The notes beneath the pieces are model-generated. The model searched no databases. It was not told the origin of the DNA and worked only from the letters and a program-made list of their open reading frames with translations. Below are positions 1 to 10,746 of a stretch of DNA of 64,000 nt, in pieces. This stretch comes from Blepharisma stoltei (taxonomy: Eukaryota; Ciliophora; Heterotrichea; Heterotrichida; Blepharismidae), in the NCBI GenBank assembly GCA_914767885.1, contig CAJZBQ010000004.1:535001-599000 (forward strand), given 5' to 3'. Position 1 is the stretch's first letter. Each line of letters begins with the position of its first letter. Made by a program: the position numbers and the translations under genes.

Positions 1-41
1 ATCAAAGAGTGCCTGAAGTCAAGCAAGATTACCCGCTGAAC

Positions 42-77
<36 letters not shown>

Positions 78-217
78 AAGGATTGCCCTAGTAACGGCGA
101 GTGAACCGGCATCAGCCCAGACTGGAAATCGCTTCGGCGAGTTGTACAGTTGAGACATAGACCTTACACAGCGGAGCAGGTGTAACTCAGTTGGAACGCT
201 GGACCGTAGAGGGTGAT

Positions 218-341
218 TGGTATCTATTTTTCATCGAAAAATATTTTTCCTCTTCAATTTTTATCACATTTTTCTATTAATTTAGCACAAAATTCGTATA
301 AAAATCTTAATATTCTATAGTAAAAATATAGCCAAGGTGAT
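218..341. other. AT-rich insert 1 in LSU rDNA (124 bp)
   Basis: The AT-rich block lies between two copies of GGTGAT (212-217 and 336-341). Removing one copy plus the block restores the usual AGAGGGTGATAGTCCCGTG. The inner ends are a short inverted pair (TTGG/CCAA). A GT...AG reading (GTGATTGG...CCAAG) also works here, but not at the other rDNA inserts. Confidence 0.75.
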
Positions 342-749
342 AGTCCCGTGCCACTTGTTCCAAGTGAGAGGTCGTGTTCCACGAGTCGGGTAGCTTGGGA
401 TTGCTGCCCAAAGTGGGAGGTAGACTTCTTCTAAGGCTAAATACTCACAAGAGACCGATAGCGAACAAGTACTGTGAAGGAAAGATGAAAAGAACTTTGA
501 AAAAAGGGTTAAAATACTTGAAATCGCTGAGGAGGAAGCAGTGGGCTCTGCAGCGCTGGCAGTACAACTAACGACACGTCGTTGGAGCAGCTGACAGCAC
601 AACTCCGTCTGCGTCCTCGTGCTGTGCCTGAAGGCTGTTAGCCCACAGAGCCAGCACAATGGATTCAGGCGGAGTCGCGGTGTCCACTGACCCGTCTTGA
701 AACACGGACCAAGGAGTCTAACATGCGTGCAAGTAGTAGGGTTTAAACC

Positions 750-823
750 GGACTATATTATATTTGCAAGAAAATTACCTAATAGTATTTTTCTGCTGTA
801 TTTAATTAGAAATAGTATAAACC
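750..823. other. AT-rich insert 2 in LSU rDNA (74 bp)
   Basis: It is flanked by TAAACC repeats at 744-749 and 818-823. Removing 74 bp leaves GGGTTTAAACCACACTGCG, followed by the conserved CAACGAAAGTGAG. A TA lies inside the direct repeat, as for an IES. Confidence 0.75.
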
Positions 824-1017
824 ACACTGCGCAACGAAAGTGAGCCTTGCCAAACTAGCAGCAAGGGCCGCGTCAGCGAGCTCAGCACATATGTTGGGAC
901 CCGAAAGATGGTGAACTATGCTTGGGAAAGGCGAAGCCAGGGGAAACTCTGGTGGAGGCTTGTAGAGATTCTGACGTGCAAATCGTTCTTCTAACCTGAG
1001 TATAGGGGCGAAAGACT

Positions 1018-1050
<33 letters not shown>

Positions 1051-1120
1051 ATTTCCCTCAGGATAGCTGGAACAGTGCAGTTTTATCGGGTAAAGCGAAT
1101 GATTAGAGGTTCGGGAGTTG

Positions 1121-1191
1121 TATTGGATAAACGATAAATATAAGAAAAATCTATATATTATAATAATTCCCATATTTATTATAATTCCCAA
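1121..1191. other. AT-rich insert 3 in LSU rDNA (71 bp)
   Basis: It is bounded by TA (1121-1122 and 1192-1193) with inverted ends TATTGG...CCAATA. Excision leaves GTTGTAACAAC, which closes the expected small helix before CACCTATTCTCAAACTTTAAA. This is the most IES-like of the five. Confidence 0.75.
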
Positions 1192-2268
1192 TAACAACTT
1201 TCACCTATTCTCAAACTTTAAATTGGTAAGAACGCAGAGTTGCTTCATTGAACTCTGTGCCGAATGCGTGTTCCATGTGGGCCATTTTTGGTAAGCAGAA
1301 CTGGCGACGAGGGTTCAACCTAAGGCAGGGTTGAGGCGACCAATTGGCAGCTAATGAGATGAAAAGGTGTTAGTTCATTTAGACAGTAGGACGGTGGCCA
1401 TGGAAGTCGGAACCCGCTAAGGAGTGTGTAACAACTCACCTACCGAATGAACTAGCCCTGAAAATGGATGTCGCTAAGCAGCCAGCCGATACCCTGCTGT
1501 CCAGCTTGATGACAGTTGGACAGGTAGGAGGGCGTGGAGGCAGCGCAGAAGGCTCTGTGTGGACAGGGTTGGAGCTACCTCTAGTGCAGATCTTGGTGGT
1601 AGTAGCAACTATTCAAATGAGAACTTTGAAGACTGAAGTGGAGAAGGGTTTCATGAGAACAGCAATTGGTCATGAGTGACTCGGTCCTGAGGCCAGGGGT
1701 AATCCCGCGACGACATCGTCCAGGCCGAAAGGGAATGTAGTTAAAATTCTACAAGCAGGCGGTGGGTATTGAGTGGCAACACAACTGAACTCAAAGACGT
1801 CGGGGCGAGGTCCTGGGGAGAGTTCTCTTTTCTTCTTAACAAATCGCTGCCCTGGAGGTCTTTGCGACGAGAGAGGGCTATCGGTTTGGAAGAGCAGCAC
1901 ACCCTTTGTGCTGTCCGGTGCACCTCCTTCGGCCCTTGAAAATTTGAGGGAAATCTTATCGCTCGCCTGGCCGTACCCATAACCGCATCAGGTCTCCAAG
2001 GTTAGCAGCCTCTAGTACGTAGAACAATGTAGATAAGGGAATTCGGCAAATTAGATCTGTAACTTTGGGAAAAAGATTGGCTCTGAGGGCCAGGTCTTGG
2101 GCCTTCTGACCTCTTCATAGCTTCGCAGGAAGGGGCGACCTGACCAGCGCTAGCGACTGTTGAGCCAGGAGTAACCCAGGACAGCGAATGGCTAACTCAG
2201 AACTGGAGCAGCGAGGGGAATCCGACTGTTTAATTAAAACAAAGCATTGTGAAGGCCTCAAAAGGTGT

Positions 2269-2322
<54 letters not shown>

Positions 2323-2323
2323 T

Positions 2324-2362
<39 letters not shown>

Positions 2363-2426
2363 TGAGACATAAAATTTTTCATAAATATTTCCTAGTAAAT
2401 TTATTATAAAATATTTTTTTTCTTTC

Positions 2427-2433
<7 letters not shown>
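2363..2433. other. AT-rich insert 4 in LSU rDNA (71 bp)
   Basis: It lies between CTCTCTT repeats (2356-2362 and 2427-2433). Removal restores TATGACTCTCTTAAGGTAGC, the strongly conserved site that hosts group I introns in Tetrahymena and Physarum. At 71 bp it is far too short for a group I intron. Confidence 0.8.
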
Positions 2434-2469
<36 letters not shown>

Positions 2470-2978
2470 TGCATGAATGGATTAACGAGATTCCTACTGT
2501 CCCTATCTACTATCTAGCGAACCCACAGCCAAGGGAACGGGCTTGGCAGAATCAGCGGGGAAAGAAGACCCTGTTGAGTTTGACTCTAGTCTGGCTTTGT
2601 GAAATGGCGTAGGAGGTGTAGACAAGTGGGAGCCCTGCGACCTTGAAAAACCACTACTCTTGATGTCATTTTACTTACCTCGTGAGGTAGCGACCATTCG
2701 TGGTTCTAGCTTTGCTTGCTAAGCGAGAGACAGAGCCAGGTAGGGAGTTCGGCTGGGGCGGCACATCTGTTAAACAGTAACACAGGTGTCCTATGGCAAG
2801 CTCAAAGAGAACAGAAATCTCTTGTAGACCAAAAGGGGAAAAGCTTGCTTGATTTTGATTCTCAGTACGAATACAAACCGCGAAAGCGTGGCCTATCGAT
2901 CCTTTGCTTTTTAAAAGTCTTAAACCAGAGGTGTCAGAAAAATTACCACAGGGATAACTGGCTTGTGGCAGCCAAGCG

Positions 2979-3051
2979 GTTTCTAATTATATCAGAAAAA
3001 ATAGAACATAAATTATATATAGAAAAATAATAAATAATTTCAAGCCAAGCG
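2979..3051. other. AT-rich insert 5 in LSU rDNA (73 bp)
   Basis: It lies between 9-bp repeats AGCCAAGCG (2970-2978 and 3043-3051). Removal restores GGCAGCCAAGCGTTCATAGC, part of the peptidyl-transferase region. There are no GT-AG ends. Confidence 0.8.
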
Positions 3052-3076
3052 TTCATAGCGACGTTGCTTTTTGATT

Positions 3077-3110
<34 letters not shown>

Positions 3111-3145
3111 GAATTCACCAAGTGTCGGATTGTTCACCCGCTAAT

Positions 3146-3200
<55 letters not shown>

Positions 3201-3752
3201 ATGAACTGATGTCGCTACAGTAATCCAACTCAGTACGAGAGGAACCGTTGGGTCAGATCACTGGTTCATGCGATTTCCTGACAAGGAAGTGTCGCGATGC
3301 TACCATCTGTTTGATTATGGCTGAACGCCTCTAAGTCAGAATCAATGCTGGAACGCGACGTCCGCCAGTCACCTATGGAAACCATAATCCCACTCCCAAC
3401 TGAGATCCTTGTCCAGGCGAAATGCTGAAGACGGCTTCTCAATGTACCAAATAGTGACTGGGACAAATCTTTTGCAGACCACTTACATGGAACGAGGGAT
3501 TGTACGTACGAGAGTAAGCTTGTCTTACGATCTACTGAGATCCAGCCTCCTTCCTTCGATTTGTCACCCCCTGTATATTATTCTCTGCTGGGGTATTGAT
3601 CTTGTCTTTAGTTTTGCTTAAAAAACTATTTATTTTTTATATTCGCATAATTTTTTATGAAATTATGGTTTCAAATAAAATTTGTATATTAAATAAAAAT
3701 ATTATTAACACTAATTATAAAATATTCAAACATTTTGTAGCAGCACTATAAA

Positions 3753-4046
3753 TTAGCTTCCGTGCTCAATTTTTAAAAGCTCCATTAAAGTATCAATATT
3801 TTGCATAAAGAGTAATTGATTATTTGTAATGTTCTGGAGATTGGATTGGATCTCCTCTTCTTCATCTTTATTTGTGTTTGCAGCATTTTCTCTTGCACCA
3901 CCTGTCTCCTTTATCTCATGAAAAGTTTCTGCACTAGGATTTTTGTACAATCCATATAAAATCTCTTCAATTCCTTGTTCATTTAAGAAATAAAATTGTG
4001 ACGTTGACGAAATTGGATACCTTATGATGGAGCAGTGTACCGACAC
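3753..4046 (-). CDS. Hypothetical acidic C-terminal fragment
   Basis: An open frame of about 97 codons ends in TAG. It has no ATG at its 5' end; the frame enters directly from a GC-rich repeat at about 4047-4340. The encoded segment has an acidic stretch (NKDEEEEIQ) and a helical C-terminal half. It could be the last exon of a gene broken or IES-interrupted by the GC-rich repeat, or a chance frame. I do not recognise a family. The DNA between the rRNA 3' end and this frame (3565-3752) is AT-rich and shows nothing else. Confidence 0.3.
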   Translation of the reverse strand: MSVHCSIIRYPISSTSQFYFLNEQGIEEILYGLYKNPSAETFHEIKETGGARENAANTNKDEEEEIQSNLQNITNNQLLFMQNIDTLMELLKIEHGS

Positions 4047-4340
4047 GATGGTTGGCGAAAGATGCTCCTTGCGAGCGAACTAGACCATCTCATTCAGAAG
4101 CCTTCTGAAGCAGGGTGTTTTGTTTCTCCCCTGAAGGTTCTCCTGCTCCTAGAGATGGGTTAGACAGGTTTGCCTACCGCATGATCATTCTCTAGCATGA
4201 CCAGCGGAGCACTCTACAGATAGAGCTAATGCCTGGACAGGTGGTTTAGATCTGAAATTCAGGATGGTGCCATTCAATTTTCCTCATTTGAACTCCCAGG
4301 TATACAGAGGCTTCTAGTTTGGAGCAAATACACGGCAAAG
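4047..4340. repeat. GC-rich dispersed repeat, family A copy 1
   Basis: This block is much richer in GC than its surroundings. It shares many short runs with the reverse complement of about 61480-61805: GGCGAAAGATG, TTTTGTTTCTC and GGGTTAGACAGGTTT (GGGCTAGACAGGTTTTG in the other copy) occur in the same order. The second copy is an IES inside a Rab gene, so this one is probably also an eliminated element. It carries no convincing protein. Confidence 0.6.
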
Positions 4341-4368
4341 ACTAATGGGCTACCCAATTATGGCCAGT

Positions 4369-7320
4369 TTAACAATTTGATTTATTTTGTTCGTTTAGCC
4401 ATTCCGCTTTTGTTTTCTTTTTCTTTTTGTTAACTTTTTTAAATAAAAAATTTCTTTTAGTATAAAAAGAACTCGAAGGGCTACTAACTCCCCCCCCCCC
4501 CTCCGTGAGCGAACAAAACCATTAGAAAAATCGCCATTTTTTGACCAAAAACCCACCCTCCGTGAGTGAACAAAAATTTTTTTAATAGAAAAAATTTTAA
4601 TGGAAAAAAATTTTGATATATAAATGATAATTAGTATAATGAAATCTAGAGCTAATTCTGTTTAATTTTAAAACAAATTGCGTTTTAAAACATAAATTTT
4701 GCAAATTAAATTAATATTTGCTTCCCAATTTTTGCAAATTAGGATTTTTTAAATTTCGAAAAAAAAATATTTTTTATAAAATTTATATATATAATTTTTT
4801 TTAAAAAAAAAAATTAACCCCCCTCCGTGAGCGAACAAAATTTTTTTTGTTCGCTCACGGAGGGGGGGGGGGGAGTAAGCGAATTATTTGGAAAAATTCA
4901 CTGCTCTTTGACATTTTTTCCCTTAATGGCATCAGATCAGAGCTGGGTGAAATTTTTTTTTTCAATCCTAGTGAGATCTGATAGCATTTCTGTCCTAGTA
5001 GTTCCTCTTTCTAATCCGTGAGTCATATCAATGCTACACTTCTCCTCATAATCTTCATTTATTTGCTCAAGATTTAGATGTGGTAAAGCTAAGTCCAAAA
5101 CATGGCTTTTAGCAACTTCAAGCTTCATTTTTCTGATTGCCGATGTTTCTTTGATTTCCTTTTCTTCCTGAGGAAAATTCTTTACTCCCCCCTCCGTGAG
5201 TGAATAAAAAAATTTTGTTCACTCACGGATGGTTAATTTTTTTTTTTAAAAATTTATTTTTCGAAATTTAAAAAAATCCTAATTCGTAAAATTGGAAAGC
5301 AAATATTAATTTAATTTATAATATTTATGTTTTTAAAAAGCAATTCGTTTAAAATTAAACAGAATTAGCTCTAGATTTTCATTATAATAATTATCATTTA
5401 TATATTAAATTTTTTTTCTCCATAAAAAATTTTTCTATTAAAAAAAATTTTTGTTCACTCACGGAGGGGTGGGTTTTTTGGCAAAATTAGCGATTTTTCT
5501 AATGGTTTGCTCACTCACGGAGGGGGGGAGTTAGCATTTTAAGAAAATCTGGCTTAGATAATATCAATAGATCTGTCGATTTTGATGAAACTTGAACTGT
5601 ATGCTCTCTTGATATTTCATTGATAAGCTCAACTTCACCAAAGTAGGCTCCACTGGAATAAGTTCAAAAAGTTATTCCATTAATGGCTTTAATATGCACT
5701 CTTCCAATATCTAAAAAATACATTTCCTCTGCGTAATCCCCTTCTCTATACAAAAATTCTCTAAATAATAAATGAGCAGTTTTTAGTTTAGGAACGACAA
5801 AGCTTAAAAATAAATGCTCTTTATTTTTAAAAAAATAAATCCTTTCCACAATTCTTGTGTTTAAATGTGTTGAAATTTCAACTCTCAGTCTAGCAGGGAT
5901 ATTTTTCAGCAAATTTTCTTGATCAGATCACCTTGAAACATTTTGAAGATGAGTTTTTAGAATGGTTGTTTTGATTCTTTGATGAAGCTCAGGAGGGATC
6001 TTCGCAATTCTTGTGAACTCTTGGAGTGATTGAATCCTGGTCCTTAATGACAATTCTGATATATCTTTCTGGTTCAGGATATTTTGAATATTACCAATTA
6101 TGTGTGAAAAAAATGTAATGCCAAATGCCATTAAAAACATTGCAAAGATTTTTTCATCATTATTGAGAGGGGTTATATCTCCATACCCAACAGTAGTCAA
6201 AGTTGTGAACACAAAATAAATCGAAGCTATATATTTTTCAAAATTTGAGCCATCAATTAAATTGCTTCTGACTATCCATGATTCTGGAGTGAAATCTTCT
6301 AATTTAGCTATATAATATCAAAAACATCCGATAATATGGACTGTCACTAAAACAATGAACATAAATTTGCACATGCTAATAAATCCACTGCTTAATTTTA
6401 GTTTATCAATGAATTCGTCTAAGAATGCTCTTGATTTTGCAAATCTCATCATTTTCATGAGCCTTACCTCTGCTTCTGCAAATTTATCACCACGAAGTAC
6501 TAAAATTTTTATAATTTTTAAATTTAAATTATAAACAAAATAAGGTATGCAATAAATAATAATAAAATCAATAAAATAAATCAAAACAAGCAATATTTCA
6601 TTAAAAATAATATGATTCCTCTAAAAAAATATTATGTTGGGAGGTTATCAATCTAAACAATTTATAAAGCCTGGAAACCTTAAGTATATTGGTCAATCCG
6701 CCAGAATAATTTCCTGTAATCAGATCAAAAGGTAAAATAGACACAATATCAACAATAAATCACGTTTTAATGTACTTTTTTGCTATATCTTTTCTATTAA
6801 CAATAAGCATCTCTGCTCGATTAAAATAAGCTGAATTAAATGTAAAGATGGTGTCCAAAAAGAATAAAATACTCACACTAATTTCTGTATAAAATAAAGG
6901 TTCACTTATATTATCAATAAAACACGTTATATAAGGTGTAATAAATCCTGTATAAAGCATAAGAAGAATCATAACAAAATTTCAAGTCAATTTAAATTTT
7001 CCATAAGGATGAAATAAGAATTTTGGCGTTTTCTGCGTTATAATATCTTCGTCTACATTTTTGAAGCATTGCCTTGTAGATCCATATGTTTGAATATCCT
7101 TTGACATCAAATTTAACCTGGCGATAATAAATGCAGCATTTCTTATTCGGTTTCATAAAAATTTGGTTCTTTCACTTGCATATTCAACAGGAAATTCTTC
7201 GTATTCTTGATCTCGAAAATCAAATTCTTTATTTAATGTGGATACTGGTGATGTGCTATATAGCTCTGTTGTTTCATGAGCTGTAGTTAAGAATGGAGTC
7301 TGATGAATGGCATTAAACAT
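4369..7320 (-). CDS. Voltage/cyclic-nucleotide-gated K+ channel
   Basis: Probable tetrameric K+ channel of the EAG/HCN/CNG type (676 aa after removal of three IESs, TGA=Trp), acting in a surface or ciliary membrane. From the N-terminus: a cytosolic region, a first membrane segment near residue 116 (FVMILLMLYTGF), a basic S4 rebuilt across an IES (LYKLFRLI then RLMKMMRF), S5-S6 with the selectivity filter TVGYGD near residue 310, a C-linker, and a cyclic-nucleotide-binding domain from about 440 that also crosses an IES (GAYFGEVEL, then TVQVSSKSTDLLILSKPDF). A lysine-rich tail precedes TAA at 4369-4371. Start is ATG at 7318-7320. The GYGD filter indicates K+ selectivity; the ligand cannot be told. 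The frame stays open through all three junctions, so this is a functional germline gene rather than a pseudogene. Confidence 0.9.
4485..4875. mobile_element. F1 MITE / IES (391 bp) in the channel tail
   Basis: TAA target repeat at 4485-4487 and 4876-4878, with termini CTCCCC...GGGGAG. The CTCCGTGAGCGAAC motif occurs as four copies. Excision joins the tail in frame (NNSL to SSPSSS). Confidence 0.9.
5182..5530. mobile_element. F1 MITE / IES (349 bp) in the CNBD
   Basis: TTA repeat at 5182-5184 and 5531-5533. Excision joins ILSKPDFLKML to KNFPQEEKE, the normal end of a cyclic-nucleotide-binding domain. Confidence 0.92.
6464..6644. mobile_element. Short IES (181 bp) inside the S4 voltage sensor
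   Basis: TTA repeat at 6464-6466 and 6645-6647, with short inverted ends CCTC...GAGG and an AT-rich interior. It is not an F1-F3 element. Removal fuses LYKLFRLI with RLMKMMRFAK, giving a continuous basic S4/S4-S5 region; without removal the frame meets stops. Confidence 0.88.
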
Positions 7321-7708
7321 TTATAATGACTATGAAAGATTCAATGAGCATAATAATATATATATTTTCATATAATAAGCAGAATAGTAGCTTATCAGTA
7401 AAATGTTCTATATATTGTAATTAAATATATATATTTTAGCTCGCCTCTTGGTTTACATGCAAAGCATTATTATTGGGAAAATTAGCCAGCTTTACTTGAG
7501 AAAAAATATTTTTAATATATAATTTTAGCAAATAGAATTAGATTAGTATAGAATGCGTTAATTTACTTCCGCCTTCTAAGAGGCCATCCCCTATAAAATA
7601 TTTTAAATTTTTTTCCAGTTTTATATCTAAAATCTCCAATTATTTTCTTTCTTATTCCTTAATTTTTTTAGCCTATAATTCTTAATTATTAATCTTAGCA
7701 ATAAAATC

Positions 7709-7956
7709 TTATTGTTTAATATCATCTTGCTCTAGTTTGGCAATTATTTGTGGTTCTAATGTATCAACTATCATTCAAATAGTGAGGTTTCACATTCAAT
7801 AATTTTTTCCAATTGCTTCACTTAATCGATTCGCAAATGCTTTTCTTCTTTCTAAAAATCTTGGTAATAAATAATAATTTGATGTATATCAACAATTATT
7901 ATGTTATTATCAGTAGTTATCACCCAAATATTAGGTGAGATTCTTCAAAGACTCAT
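7709..7956 (-). CDS. Possible small Trp-rich gene, frame broken
   Basis: The region 7321-8836 is AT-rich and mostly silent. One patch reads like protein on the minus strand: an ATG at 7954-7956 begins MSLWRISPNIWVI, and a second frame continues as PRFLERRKAFANRL, ...NYWMWNLTIWMIV... and ends at TAA 7709-7711. Seven or so TGA codons read well as Trp. The two frames do not join without a short insert or intron near 7850-7890, which I could not place. It may be a small gene with a tiny IES or a decayed gene. Family unknown. Confidence 0.35.
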
Positions 7957-8144
7957 TTTAATGATTGTAATAAAGAGATCTCCAGCAAATTATATTAAAT
8001 TTTAAATAGCTTGAATTCTTTAAAATATTAATATTTATTAAATTAGATTTTCATTTCAAATATTTAGAAATCTGAATTTTTAAATCCTAAAAATGTTTTT
8101 ATATAGAATTAATGTTTTTTTTTTAAAATCAAAAATTAAATTGT

Positions 8145-8433
8145 TTACTCCCCCATCTGTGAATTCCGTGAATGAACTAAAAAATTTTTGTTCCCTCAAT
8201 TAGATTTGTTTTAAATTTATATACTTTGTAATAATTCTTTTTTTTTCAACACGTAAAAAATAATTTAATTCGAAAAATTTATGTTTAAAATGCAAGCTGT
8301 TTAAGACAAAATTAACTAGAGATTTTATTATAATAATTATTACTTATATATAAAAATTTATTCGATTACAGAGGGTGGGTTTTTGGAAAAAATTAGGATT
8401 ATTCCAATGTTTTTTTCTCTCACGAAGGGGGGG
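8145..8433. mobile_element. Degenerate F1 MITE, intergenic
   Basis: TTA at both ends (8145-8147, 8434-8436). The left end reads CTCCCCCATCTGTGAATTCC and the right end CTCACGAAGGGGGG. The interior follows the F1 interior, with many substitutions. An old copy outside any clear gene. Confidence 0.7.
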
Positions 8434-8836
8434 TTAGAGAGCAGGCAAGATTTTTTGCTCGCTAATCAAAAAGGAGATAAGTAATAAAGAGCTAAATGAT
8501 TAAAATAAGCAATTTTAAATATGTTTTTATAGAAGCAATTTATCTCATAATAGATAATCGTTCCACTTATTTATCTATGTGCAAAAATAAATTAAATTTA
8601 GGAGTTTTAAAATAAAAGACTCGAATTGTAATTATTTATCTTTTAATAACTAATTCCTTCAAAAATAGAACTTTTAACTTTAATCTATTTTCGATAATGA
8701 TCATTTTATAAGTATTGGCAAAGTTAGCTCGAAGTAATTGGCCATCCTTTTCTAATATTTTTTAATGATTTCAAATCTCCTGATTATTCTATTCATTTTT
8801 TAAAATAAAAGATCTATACGTCTTAATAAATACCAC

Positions 8837-10140
8837 TTAATAGCGTGAACCTAAAACAGTATCCACATCAACTTGTCCAGCGATTGCTGTTTCTAGTTCT
8901 TCATATGCAGTTCGTTGCAGAAGCTGTGTGTTTTGCAACCTTTGAATCAATTCAAGTTCCTCCTGCTCCATTTTATTTACTTCTTCCTCTTTTTCCCTTC
9001 TTATTTTATTTTCTTCCTCAATCTTTCTTTCCAACTCTGCCTTTAAAGCCATTTTCTTTTCCATTGCGAATTTTCTTCTCCTTTCTTCCGCTTCCAATTT
9101 ATCTTTATTAATTTTTTCCTTTATCGAAATTTTCATCATTCTTTCCTCATTTCTTTTGGCCTCTATTGCTTCCAAGTTCTCTTGTCTCAGCTGTTTAAGT
9201 GCTTGAGCATCATTTTGGATTTTATTTTTTAACGAATGTGAGCGATTCTCCTTCATTTTCCTCTCTCGGTCCTTTTGTTGTTTTTTTTCCATTTGGCGTC
9301 TTTTTTCTGACTCTTCTTGCTGCTTTTTTTCTTCTTCTTTTTTGCGTTGGATTTCGAGATTTCTGGCTTTCATATCAACGATTTCTTTTGCCTTTTTTCT
9401 AGTCTCTTCAATCTTTTTGAGAGCCTTAGCTTCTTCTTGTTTGAGAAGGGCGATACGATTTGCTAGCCCCTCTGTGATGAGCGAAATTATTAGAAGAATT
9501 TTACTTTTTTATAGAGAATTGAAAAATAAATTATATACAAATAATTTTTATATAAATTATAAGTATCTATTGCTAACTCCCCCTTCCTCCGTGAGTAAAT
9601 AAAAATTTTGTTCGCCACAAAGGGTTTTTTTTAATTAAAATTTATATGTCCATTTTTTAGTAATTTTTTTTTTGAAATTCCAATTGGTGAAAATTAATTT
9701 AATTATAAAATCTATGTTTTTAAAATCAAACAGAATTAATTAACTAGAGATTTTATTATTAATTATTACTTATATATCAAATATTTTATAAAAAAATTTT
9801 TTGTTCGCTGGATTATTTACCCAAAATTTGGTATCTTTCAAATGGTTTTGCTCGCTTACGGAGGACGGGGGAGTAATGAAAAACCATGCTATTTTTATAA
9901 AATTTTAAACGTCATGCATTCTAATATATATAATTTTATTATTTTTACTTTCGAAATTTTAAAATTTTTTTGAAAAATTTTATTTTTAATAATATTTGAA
10001 AAAGAAAAAAATTTTTCGCTTGCGAAAGAGGGAAGTAAGAGCCTGGCATCTTCTTCCGTGCGCTTTCGCATAGATTTAGCCTCAGCAAATCTGGTATGGT
10101 CCCCTGTGTCTTGATCTTGACTGTTTAGTTCAAATGACAT
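8837..10140 (-). CDS. Charged coiled-coil protein
   Basis: Encodes 243 aa once the 572-bp IES is removed. It starts at ATG 10138-10140 (MSFELNSQDQDTGDHTRF) and ends VLGSRY-TAA. After the N-terminal 25 residues almost the whole protein is a highly charged single helix or coiled coil (runs such as RKKEEEKKQQEESEKRR and ERKIEEENKIRREKEEE), with a short non-helical C-terminus. This composition is common in ciliate cytoskeletal or basal-body proteins, but I recognise no family and assign no function. The junction restores EDARLLANRIALLKQ in frame. Confidence 0.8.
9464..10035. mobile_element. Composite IES (572 bp) containing a nested F1 MITE
   Basis: TA at 9464-9465 and 10036-10037. The outer ends are diverged F1 ends (GCCCCTCTGTGATGAGCG; CGCTTGCGAAAGAGGGAAG). 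A second F1 element sits inside. Removing the whole block restores the reading frame. Confidence 0.85.
9574..9873. mobile_element. F1 MITE nested in an older F1-derived IES
   Basis: TAA at 9574-9576 and 9874-9876. CTCCCCCTTCCTCCGTGAG begins the left end and CGGAGGACGGGGGAG closes the right. It is inserted into the outer IES that interrupts the coiled-coil gene. Confidence 0.8.
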
Positions 10141-10256
10141 ATTTTAACTGAATTTCAAATTATTATTTTCAATTACCAATAAAGAATTTACTAGAAAAAC
10201 GGTAAAATAAAAGGTAATTCTTATGAAGAGAGTAATGAGATAAAAATCTCTACCTT

Positions 10257-10562
10257 CTATTTCCATAGAAGGACAGGATCGATCAAAATGAACTTTGGGA
10301 AAGGTCGATGGAGTCTTGCAAATATGAGGAGACTTAATGAACACATAATTTCGGAAGTATCTCTAATTGTGTATTGCATAGCCAGCAGCGCTTTTTTCAA
10401 GCTTCCAGAAATCCACTTTTCATTTGGCCGCTTCATTGGAGGTGATTTATAAGCTAGTGGGCACAGCACTAGACTAAGCGAGCTAGCAGTACATATTGGC
10501 TCATCTAGTATCGCTTTTGGATGTAAGAGTAGACCTTGCCCGAGAATAAATGTGTCAAGCAT
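10257..10562 (-). CDS. Low-confidence ORF in GC-richer block
   Basis: An open frame from ATG 10560-10562 (MLDTFILGQGLLLHPKAIL) of about 100 codons ends in TAG. The DNA is clearly less AT-rich than the flanks, like the other GC-rich repeat blocks of the window. I recognise no family. It may be a small gene, part of a longer interrupted gene, or a piece of an eliminated repeat. The rest of 10141-10746 shows nothing I can name. Confidence 0.25.
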   Translation of the reverse strand: MLDTFILGQGLLLHPKAILDEPICTASSLSLVLCPLAYKSPPMKRPNEKWISGSLKKALLAMQYTIRDTSEIMCSLSLLIFARLHRPFPKFILIDPVLLWK

Positions 10563-10746
10563 GAGAGGAGCAGACAAGGTAATGTAAAGTTTTTTTAGAA
10601 CTCTATTTGTAACTAATCAAAACATTAAAAAAGAATTAAGAGCTTTTGCGAAAGGTTTAAAATTGAATTAACCCTTGAAATGGTGTAGTTTTGTTGGCAA
10701 GAAAATTTTATCTCTTTAGGGTATCAAATAAAATTTATAGATATAA

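Larger units (their letters stand above)
1..3564 (+). rRNA. Large-subunit (28S-type) rRNA gene
   Basis: The conserved LSU core runs through the interval: the 5' block ending CCGCTGAACTTAAGCATAT near 33-52, the GAACAAGTACTGTGAAGG block near 462, AAGGTAGCCAAATGCC near 2433, CAGGGATAACTGGCTTGTGG near 2949, and a 3' end with the usual GATTTGT near 3558. The 5' boundary is close to base 1, so 5.8S and ITS2 lie upstream of the window. Five AT-rich inserts at universally conserved positions break the gene and must be removed, from DNA or RNA, to give a working ribosome. Several translated frames cross it but are noise. Confidence 0.95.

Noticed and set aside
2356-2433. Group I intron at the CTCTCTTAAGG site of the LSU gene
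   Set aside because: The insert is only 71 bp, AT-rich and lacks the conserved core; too short for a self-splicing intron or homing endonuclease.
315-3621. Open reading frames of 60-115 codons over the rRNA gene on both strands
   Set aside because: They coincide with conserved LSU rRNA, have no protein-like pattern, and are chance frames in GC-richer RNA-coding DNA.
6600-6650. A 38-nt GT-AG intron in the channel S4 region
   Set aside because: A 181-bp TTA-bounded IES explains the frame and restores the S4 sequence; the 38-nt length fits neither intron class.
4369-7320. Channel gene as a pseudogene with several stops
   Set aside because: All apparent breaks are TGA codons or excisable inserts; removal restores S4 and CNBD motifs and an exact codon count.
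8845-9402. Phe/Leu-rich plus-strand ORFs resembling membrane proteins
   Set aside because: They are antisense to the charged coiled-coil gene; Glu/Lys codons read backwards give Phe/Leu.
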